This document shows, in pieces, positions 58,491 to 64,000 of a DNA stretch of 64,000 bases. Source of the stretch: Streptomyces sp. XY006. GTDB lineage: Bacteria; Actinomycetota; Actinomycetes; Streptomycetales; Streptomycetaceae. Position numbers and translations under genes: made by a program. Below the pieces are notes generated by a model, which saw nothing but the letters and a program-made list of their open reading frames with translations, had not been told where the DNA came from and searched no databases. Each line of letters opens with the position of its first letter. The first letter of the stretch is position 1. The stretch is from contig NZ_NOKT01000034.1 of the NCBI RefSeq assembly GCF_002237655.1, positions 1 through 64,000 on the forward strand, read 5' to 3'.

Positions 58491-59738
58491 TTACCCAGCC
58501 ACGGGCAGCGTCAGACTGCTCCTTGCCAGTACCCGGGCCAGTGATTCCACCACTTCCGGCGCGTACTCCCCGGCCGTGGCGAGCCGGAGTTCCTCCAGCG
58601 CGGTCAGCGGCCCGCCCGGGCCTCCTTCCCGGGACTTCTCCTCGTACGCGTTCACGGCGCGGACGATCCGGGCGGCGAGCGGCTGCTCCGCGTACGGGTC
58701 GGCCTGCCGTTCCACGACCACGGCGACGGCCTCGTCGACGCCCGTCTGCCGGACCACCGCCCCGCCCAGGAGCGCGATCCGGCGCTGTTCCGCGGCGGGC
58801 AGGGCGGCGGTGGCGCCCGCCGGCACGGGGTCGACGAGGCTCAGCTGGCCGATGTCGTGCATGAGGGCCGCGTACTCCAGCACGGCCAGCTCGGGCTCGG
58901 TGAGGCCCAGGTCACGCCCGACGGCGAGGCTGAGCGCGGCGACCCGGCGGGCGTGACCGCAGGGGGTGTAGCCGGCGACCTCGGTGGCCCTCGCGAGGGA
59001 GGCGATGGTCTGCCGGTAGGTCGCCCGGACGGCCGCGTAGCGGCGGAACGACATCTGGGCGAGCAGCAGGGGCACGGAGAAGACGGGCAGCGCCCAGAGC
59101 CCCACGACGGCGACCGCCAGGGCCATCACCGCCCCGGTGGCGATGACGGCGGAGCCGATGCCGCGAACGGCCCGCAGCTCGTCCCGCAGCACCGGACCGA
59201 ACGGCCAGCCGGTGCGGGAGTGCGCCAGCGCGGCGGCGAGCACCGCGTCGCACAGCGCGGTCAGCGACAGCAGCGCGAGGAGCAGCAACGCGTAGGCGGG
59301 TCCGCCCCAGTCGTCGAACATGCCCCGGTTGTACGGGGGCTGGAAGCACACGGCGACGAAGCCGACGGTGAGCACGCGGCGCGCGAGGTGGTCGAGGGTG
59401 GGGCCCTGCCCGCGGGCCACGTGCGGCACGCTGCCGAGCAGCGAGGCGGCGAGGACGACGGCGACGACCTGGGCGGGACCGTGGTGTGTGGGCTGACCGC
59501 CGGCCTCGCCGAGCAGCGCGTACGACAGGGCCGCGGCGGATCCGAGCGGTGCCGGCTCCCTGACCTGGGTGTCGTCGCGCCGGGTGAGCTCGCCGACGGT
59601 GACGAGGACGCCGAAGGCGAGGGCGACCCGGCGTTCCTCCAGCCCGCTGTAGAGGGTGACGGCGAGGCAGCATGCGGCGAGGACGGCGGCACAGGCGTGG
59701 ACGAGGGTGAGCAGCGGGGGCGGCCGATAGGCACTCAT
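58491..59738 (-). CDS. Membrane protein with degenerate HD domain
   Basis: A 415-residue protein. About six to eight N-terminal helices (to ~260), then an HD domain: EVAGYTPCGHARRVAALSLA, EYAALMHDIGQLSLVDPVPA. The HD pair is kept, but the downstream HHE and GYP elements of HD-GYP are lost (VERQADPYAEQPLAARIVRA). Probably a non-catalytic or altered partner of the HD-GYP protein encoded just before it, with which its start overlaps (ATGA). Confidence 0.87.
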   Translation of the reverse strand: MSAYRPPPLLTLVHACAAVLAACCLAVTLYSGLEERRVALAFGVLVTVGELTRRDDTQVREPAPLGSAAALSYALLGEAGGQPTHHGPAQVVAVVLAASLLGSVPHVARGQGPTLDHLARRVLTVGFVAVCFQPPYNRGMFDDWGGPAYALLLLALLSLTALCDAVLAAALAHSRTGWPFGPVLRDELRAVRGIGSAVIATGAVMALAVAVVGLWALPVFSVPLLLAQMSFRRYAAVRATYRQTIASLARATEVAGYTPCGHARRVAALSLAVGRDLGLTEPELAVLEYAALMHDIGQLSLVDPVPAGATAALPAAEQRRIALLGGAVVRQTGVDEAVAVVVERQADPYAEQPLAARIVRAVNAYEEKSREGGPGGPLTALEELRLATAGEYAPEVVESLARVLARSSLTLPVAG

Positions 59739-61351
59739 CGCCGCGCCCCCGGCGCCCCGGGCATGGGCGCCGCGGACGGCCCGGACACGGGCGCCCCCGG
59801 CCTCGGCACGCCCCGGGCCCCATCGCCACCCTGACCGGCCTGGCCGTCCTCTCCGCCCTGACCGGTCCGGCTGTCCTGGCCGCCATGGCCGGTCCGACCG
59901 CTCTGGCCGGTCCGGTCGCCCGGGCCGGTCCGGTCGCCCTGGCCTGTCCGGTCACCCTGGCTGCTGTGGTCGCCCTCGCCTGCCCGACCGCTCCGGCCGG
60001 TGCCGCCGCCCGGGCCGTTGCCGTGGTCCTCGGCTGTCCGGCCGCCCAGGTCCTCCGTCTCGTCCGCCGTCACCGCCGGGCGCCACCCCGTCCGTTCCAC
60101 GGCCCCGACCAGGGCCGTGACCATCACCGGGTCGAACTGGCTGCCCGCACACCGCTCCAGCTCCGCCAGGGCCACCGGCACGGGACGGGCCCGGCTGTAG
60201 CAGCGCGTGGAGGTCATGGCGTCGAAGGCGTCCGCGACCGCGACCACCCGTGCGGACTCCGGGATCTGACGGCCCACCAGCCCGTACGGGTACCCGCTGC
60301 CGTCCAGCCGCTCGTGGTGGTGCAGCACGGCGGCCCGGGCCTCGCCGAGGAAGCCGATGCCGCGCACCATCTCGTGCCCGTACTCGGGGTGCAGCTCGAT
60401 CACCCGCCGCTCCTCGGGCGTGAGCGGCCCGTTCTTGCGGAGCAGCCGGGTGGGCACGCCCAGCTTGCCCACGTCGTGCAGGATCCCGGCGAAGCGGAGC
60501 ACCTCGACGCGCGCGTCGTCCATGCCCAGCTCGCGCGCGATCATCATGGACGCCTGCCCGACGCGCTCGCTGTGCCCGCGTGTGTAGCCGTCCTTGATGT
60601 CGACGGCCTGCACCAGCGCCCGGATGGTCGCCTGATGGGCCGCCCGTTCCCGGTGGTACTGGGCGAACGCCCACCACGAGACGCACATCGGCAGCAGCAC
60701 GAGCAGCGCGGCCACGGGCCCGTACGGGCTGCGCCACAGCACGGCCATCATCAGCCCGGCCAGCCCGTGCACGGCGATCGGCGCGAGGGAGCGCGCCACC
60801 AGACCCCGCCAGGCCCGCCGTACCGGCACCCGCTCGGCGACGGCCAGGATGCCGCCGTCCAGTACCGCCAGCACCACGCAGAACGCCAGCACGGCCGCCC
60901 CGGCCGGACCGAGCGCGTAGGGGACGTCCCCCGCGACGACCGCGTCCCGGCCGCCGAGCAGCCAGTGCACCCGGGCCGCCGCCCACACGCCGAGGACGAG
61001 CTGCGCGGCCCGCCAGAGCCGGCGCAGCGCCACCGGCCGCTGCGCCACGTGGGACAGCAGCGCGCCCGGCACGGCCACGAGGGCCGCGGCGGGCGCGGGC
61101 AGCAGAAACGCACCGGCGAGCAGTACGGGGTAGAAGGTCCCGGCCGGGTGGGAGATCCCCACGAACCGGGAGCGCGCGACGCGCTCACAGCCGGCGTACA
61201 GCGTGGCCAGCAGCGCGACCGCCCACCAGGGCGCGCGAACGCCCGGCAGCGGCAGCAGGCAGAGGACCGCGGCGACGACGACACAGGCGACATACACACG
61301 TGTCCGTGCCGGTACCGCTTCCATGCGCCCCTCCCCGGCCATGTCCGCCAT
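59735..61351 (-). CDS. Membrane-bound HD-GYP domain protein (putative cyclic-di-nucleotide phosphodiesterase)
   Basis: A 538-residue protein; MADMAGEGRMEAV start, with MEAVPARTRV at 61324 as alternative. Roughly eight helices, then a complete HD-GYP: RGHSERVGQASMMIARELGM, FAGILHDVGKLGVPTRLL, HPEYGHEMVRG, VLHHHERLDGSGYPYG. The C-terminal ~115 residues are disordered, with GDRTGQ-type repeats encoded by an 18-bp-based DNA repeat (about 59850-59990). Likely degrades cyclic di-GMP, a developmental signal in Streptomyces. Confidence 0.9.
   Translation of the reverse strand: MADMAGEGRMEAVPARTRVYVACVVVAAVLCLLPLPGVRAPWWAVALLATLYAGCERVARSRFVGISHPAGTFYPVLLAGAFLLPAPAAALVAVPGALLSHVAQRPVALRRLWRAAQLVLGVWAAARVHWLLGGRDAVVAGDVPYALGPAGAAVLAFCVVLAVLDGGILAVAERVPVRRAWRGLVARSLAPIAVHGLAGLMMAVLWRSPYGPVAALLVLLPMCVSWWAFAQYHRERAAHQATIRALVQAVDIKDGYTRGHSERVGQASMMIARELGMDDARVEVLRFAGILHDVGKLGVPTRLLRKNGPLTPEERRVIELHPEYGHEMVRGIGFLGEARAAVLHHHERLDGSGYPYGLVGRQIPESARVVAVADAFDAMTSTRCYSRARPVPVALAELERCAGSQFDPVMVTALVGAVERTGWRPAVTADETEDLGGRTAEDHGNGPGGGTGRSGRAGEGDHSSQGDRTGQGDRTGPGDRTGQSGRTGHGGQDSRTGQGGEDGQAGQGGDGARGVPRPGAPVSGPSAAPMPGAPGARR
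59850..59990. repeat. 18-bp-based coding repeat within the HD-GYP gene
   Basis: GGCCGGTCCGGTCGCCCTGG-like words recur, giving GDRTGQ/GDRTGP/SGRTGH peptides on the minus strand. Period about 18 bases with drift. Confidence 0.7.
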
Positions 61352-61453
61352 GTCCGTCAGGCCCGGAGCCTAGGACGACGGGAGGGGGCTCCGCGGGCCG
61401 ATAACCCGCGGATTAGCACGTTCGAGTGATGCGTTCGAGTCCCGGGACCGGGT

Positions 61454-61765
61454 TCAGGACTCCTGCGGCGTGGCCGGCGAGGCCGTCACGTCCTGGTCGG
61501 GGACCGCCTGGCCGGAGCGGATGAGGTCGATCCGCCCCATGACCTTGGCGCGCAGGTCCCCGGGCACGTCGTCATGTCCGCAGCAGCGCTTGACGAGCTT
61601 CTTCACGGCCTGCTCCAGGCCGTACTTCTCCAGACACGGCGAGCACTCCTCGAAGTGGTGCTCGAACTTCACGCAGTCCGAGTCCGGCATCTCATGGTCG
61701 AGGAACTCGTAGAGATGATCGAGGATTTCGCTGCAATCCGTCTCGTGCGGCTCTCCGCAGCTCAT
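61454..61765 (-). CDS. rsrA: Zinc-binding redox anti-sigma factor RsrA
   Basis: A 103-residue ZAS protein. Zinc ligands Cys11, His37, Cys41 and Cys44 (HHFEECSPC) are present, plus Cys pair 61-62 (RCCGHDD). Thiol oxidation forms Cys11-Cys44 type disulfide, ejecting zinc and releasing sigma-R. The ATG overlaps the sigR TGA (ATGA). Confidence 0.97.
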   Translation of the reverse strand: MSCGEPHETDCSEILDHLYEFLDHEMPDSDCVKFEHHFEECSPCLEKYGLEQAVKKLVKRCCGHDDVPGDLRAKVMGRIDLIRSGQAVPDQDVTASPATPQES

Positions 61766-62448
61766 GACCCCGAGCCTTTCGCTTCGTTCGACTCTCCGGC
61801 GCCGGCCGGAACCATCCCCCGCTCACGGGCGTAGTCCTCCAGCATGCCGCGCAGCTGACGGCGGCCGCGGTGCAGACGGGACATCACCGTTCCGATGGGT
61901 GTCCCCATGATGTCGGCGATCTCCTTGTAGGCAAAGCCCTCGACATCCGCCAGGTAGACGGCGATGCGGAACTCCTCGGGAATCGCCTGGAGCGCTTCCT
62001 TCACGTCCGAGTCGGGCAAGTGGTCGAGCGCCTGCGACTCCGCGGAGCGCAAGCCCGTCGACATGTGCGACTCGGCGCGGGCGAGCTGCCAGTCCTCGAT
62101 CTCCTCGGCCGCCGAGCGCTGCGGTTCCCGCTGCTTCTTGCGGTACGAGTTGATGAAGGTGTTGGTGAGGATCCGGTACAGCCACGCCTTGAGGTTGGTG
62201 CCCTCACGGAACTGGTGGAAGGACGCGTACGCCTTGGCGTACGTCTCCTGCACCAGGTCCTCGGCGTCGGCCGGGTTGCGCGTCATGCGCAGCGCGGCCG
62301 AGTACATCTGGTCGAGGAACTCGAGCGCGTCCCGCTCGAAGCGCGCGCTGCGCTCGGTCGCGGTCTCCGTGCTCGTGCCGCCCTGGTCCTCGGGCTGCTC
62401 CGCCTGGCCGTTGTCGGCCCCTGCGTCGGTCCCAGTGACCGGACCCAC
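61762..62448 (-). CDS. sigR: Thiol-oxidative-stress ECF sigma factor sigma-R (longer form from 62613)
   Basis: A 228-residue ECF sigma factor from the GTG at 62448 (GPVTGTDAGADNGQAEQ). Region 2: YSAALRMTRNPADAEDLVQE, FREGTNLKAWLYRILTNTF. Region 4: RIAVYLADVEGFAYKEIADI, GTPIGTVMSRLHRGRRQL. An in-frame ATG at 62613 (MGSTICPSRSSRAD) adds exactly 55 residues, matching the unstable sigma-R' form made from the induced upstream promoter in S. coelicolor. Controls thioredoxin, mycothiol and Clp genes; held by RsrA. Confidence 0.96.
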   Translation of the reverse strand: MGPVTGTDAGADNGQAEQPEDQGGTSTETATERSARFERDALEFLDQMYSAALRMTRNPADAEDLVQETYAKAYASFHQFREGTNLKAWLYRILTNTFINSYRKKQREPQRSAAEEIEDWQLARAESHMSTGLRSAESQALDHLPDSDVKEALQAIPEEFRIAVYLADVEGFAYKEIADIMGTPIGTVMSRLHRGRRQLRGMLEDYARERGMVPAGAGESNEAKGSGS

Positions 62449-62671
62449 CTCCTCGAATGCTCTCGTGAGACCGAGGCCGGTCTCACCCGAATCGGAGGAT
62501 AGACGACGATCCGGTCCGCCCGCCGCCCGAATCGGGGCGGTCCTGGCCGCGTGCAGCACCGTCCAGTCCAGGTCGGCGCGGCTGCTGCGGCTCGGGCAGA
62601 TGGTCGAACCCATGCGGCGGACTCCCTCTCCTACGGCGTCGGTGCTGGTCCCCAGCACGTACGTCCCGCAC

Positions 62672-62698
62672 AACAGCGACCGCCGCCCCGGCATTCCC
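62672..62698 (-). promoter_or_regulatory. sigRp2: sigma-R-dependent promoter
   Basis: On the minus strand GGGAAT (62698-62693), exactly 18 bases, GTT (62674-62672), 59 bases before the sigma-R' ATG. Perfect fit to the sigma-R consensus GGGAAT-N18-GTT; positive autoregulation. Confidence 0.92.
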
Positions 62699-62704
62699 GA
62701 AGCT

Positions 62705-63421
62705 TTACCCGAGTGACCCGGTCCACCGGGCGACCGCGTCCGTGATGACCGCCACGGCCCGGTCCTGCGAGATCTCCGCACGTCCGGGCACAGCGAAGCC
62801 GTGATCCCCGTACGGAACCTCCACGAGCTCGTAGGCGCCCTCGGGAAACTCCTCCGGCCTGCCGAACGGGTCGTTCCCGCCCTGCACGACCAGGGTGGGC
62901 ACGCCGGAGCCCAGCAGTTCCGCGGCCCGGGACTTCTCCGGCTTGCCGGGCGGGTGGAGCGGGAAGCTCAGCGCGAGGACCGCGTGGGCGCCCAGCTCAC
63001 CGGCGGTACGGCAGGCGACCCGGGCCCCGGCGCTGCGGCCGCCGGAGACCACCGGCAGTCCGGGGGCCGCCAGCGCGGGCCAGATGCCCCGCCAGCCGGT
63101 GTCCAGGGTCTTGGGCGCGGGCGCCAGCTTCTTCCCCGCCACCCGCCAGGGCTGCTCCACCCGGGCCACGGTCACGCCGTGGGCGGGCAGGACCTCGGCC
63201 AGGGCCTTCAGGTCGCGGGCCTCGATGCCGCCGCCCGCGCCGTGGCTGACGGCGAGCACCAGCCGGGGCTTCCCGGCCGGGTGCCAGGTGATCCGGGCGG
63301 TCCCGGCCTCGGTCTCGACGGTCTCGGTCTCGACGGCCTCCGTGGTCTCACGTGCCGCGCCGGTCCCGTCCTTCGTACTGCTCACATCGCTCACGCCGCT
63401 CACGCCGCTCACATCGCTCAC
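62705..63421 (-). CDS. Alpha/beta hydrolase (dienelactone-hydrolase-like)
   Basis: A 238-residue hydrolase. VSHGAGGGIEARDLKAL resembles the oxyanion region, GLPVVSGGRSAGARVACRTA the nucleophile elbow (G-x-S-x-G variant GGRSAGA), PTLVVQGGNDPFG the acid Asp and YGDHGF the catalytic His. The first ~40 residues are low-complexity with VSGVSGVSDVS repeats from a 9-base DNA repeat. Substrate unknown. Ends 6 bases before sigRp2, so readthrough into sigR is possible. Confidence 0.85.
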   Translation of the reverse strand: MSDVSGVSGVSDVSSTKDGTGAARETTEAVETETVETEAGTARITWHPAGKPRLVLAVSHGAGGGIEARDLKALAEVLPAHGVTVARVEQPWRVAGKKLAPAPKTLDTGWRGIWPALAAPGLPVVSGGRSAGARVACRTAGELGAHAVLALSFPLHPPGKPEKSRAAELLGSGVPTLVVQGGNDPFGRPEEFPEGAYELVEVPYGDHGFAVPGRAEISQDRAVAVITDAVARWTGSLG

Positions 63422-63422
63422 G

Positions 63423-64000
63423 TCAGAAGAGTGTGCCCTCCTCGGGGCCCTCCAGCTCCTTCAGCAGCTCCGGTCCGTTGTTGCGGACGTTGCTGACCGC
63501 CGTGGTGACCGGGTAGGCGCGCATCAGCCCGGCCGGCGGCGCGGCGAGCAGCTCGCGCAGGTCGTCGGCGTCCGTGCGGGACGGGTCGAGCCAGGCGTCC
63601 CAGCGGTCGGGCGTCAGCATCAGCGGCATCCGGGGGTGGATGTCGGCCAGCGCCCGGGGGCCTTCGGCCGGGCCCACCGCGAGCGGGCTCGTCTCGGCCT
63701 CGGTGGTGATGACGGAGCACGTCACCCACCAGGCCTGCGGGTGGTCGTCCGGCAGCGTCTTGTCCCGCCAGAACTCGTACAGCCCGGCCATCGCGAAGAC
63801 CGACCCGTCCGCCGGGGTCACGAAGTAGGGCTGCTTGCGGGGCCGCTTCTTCTTCCCCTCGACCTCCAGCTCGCGCTCCTGCGTGCCGGTGACCCACTCG
63901 TAGTAGCCGTCGGCGGGCAGGATGCAGCGCCGGGAGGTGAAGGCGCGGCGGTAGGACGGCTTCTCGTGGACGGTCTCCGCGCGGGCGTTGATCATCCGGG
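63423..64000 (-). CDS. SRAP (SOS-response-associated peptidase, HMCES/YedK) protein, 5'-truncated by window
   Basis: The in-frame segment from 63995 down encodes MINARAETVHEKPSY, CILPADGYYEWVTG, FAMAGLYEFWRD, SVITTEAETSPLA and IHPRMPLML, the core of SRAP proteins that crosslink to abasic sites through Cys2. The N-terminal MCGR motif and first ~80 residues lie beyond the window. A Lys/Arg-rich insertion (EGKKKRPRKQ) follows the first domain part. It ends 1 base from the hydrolase start, so they may be cotranscribed. Confidence 0.92.
   Translation of the reverse strand, partial: RMINARAETVHEKPSYRRAFTSRRCILPADGYYEWVTGTQERELEVEGKKKRPRKQPYFVTPADGSVFAMAGLYEFWRDKTLPDDHPQAWWVTCSVITTEAETSPLAVGPAEGPRALADIHPRMPLMLTPDRWDAWLDPSRTDADDLRELLAAPPAGLMRAYPVTTAVSNVRNNGPELLKELEGPEEGTLF

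Overview
High-GC, Streptomyces-like chromosomal DNA. This is shown by the codon bias, the many GTG starts, the ATGA/GTGA stop-start overlaps, a WhiB-like protein, a sigR/rsrA pair, a sigH operon, a das chitosaccharide locus and an epi-isozizaene synthase with its P450. From memory, gene content and order match the S. coelicolor core region running from the 2-oxoglutarate dehydrogenase gene down to sigR. No tRNA, rRNA, CRISPR or intact transposon was seen. Both ends cut through genes: the 2-oxoglutarate dehydrogenase on the left and an SRAP protein on the right.

Region 1 (1-10.6 kb): the large E1/E2 protein Kgd, a DUF6104 small protein, an adhesin-like DUF4097 + PadR operon, a coupled pair (small HTH regulator + Clp-N repeat protein) behind two GTCAAC-N4-GTTGAC operators, a quinone-oxidoreductase-like dehydrogenase and a malic enzyme. 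Region 2 (11-20.4 kb): a glutamate-type ABC importer operon, a methyltransferase, a CGNR protein overlapping tail-to-tail with the nickel-SOD maturation protease, sodN with its 3'-UTR sRNA region, a Pit phosphate transporter, a VOC protein, a zinc-ribbon protein, a DHFR-like reductase and a GNAT.

Region 3 (20.7-27.3 kb): a family 2B encapsulin shell gene with an inserted cyclic-nucleotide-binding-like domain, followed on the same strand by a polyprenyl diphosphate synthase whose disordered N-terminus looks like cargo targeting. Then come a DUF6010 membrane protein, a PLP desulfhydrase-like enzyme, a CPA1 antiporter and a UBP zinc-finger protein. Region 4 (27.3-34.9 kb): prsH-sigH stress operon, diacylglycerol kinase, wblE, a HisKA_2 histidine kinase, and a divergent TetR/SDR pair with duplicated operators.

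Region 5 (35-45 kb): amino-sugar use. nagB, a NagZ-type hexosaminidase, dasABC and dasR are linked by dre sites. An extra, isolated dre lies at 33.3 kb, and a decayed SIS-domain gene and a MITE-like element flank nagB. Region 6 (43-53.9 kb): DUF3311 + symporter, a 1140-residue membrane-anchored NACHT/STAND-like NTPase that looks accessory, and a cobalamin-riboswitch-controlled nrdAB plus AraC-type regulator. Region 7 (53.9-64 kb): cyp170A1-type P450 + epi-isozizaene synthase, peptide deformylase, an HD-GYP/degenerate-HD/TPR operon, rsrA-sigR with its sigma-R autoregulated promoter, an alpha/beta hydrolase and the truncated SRAP gene.
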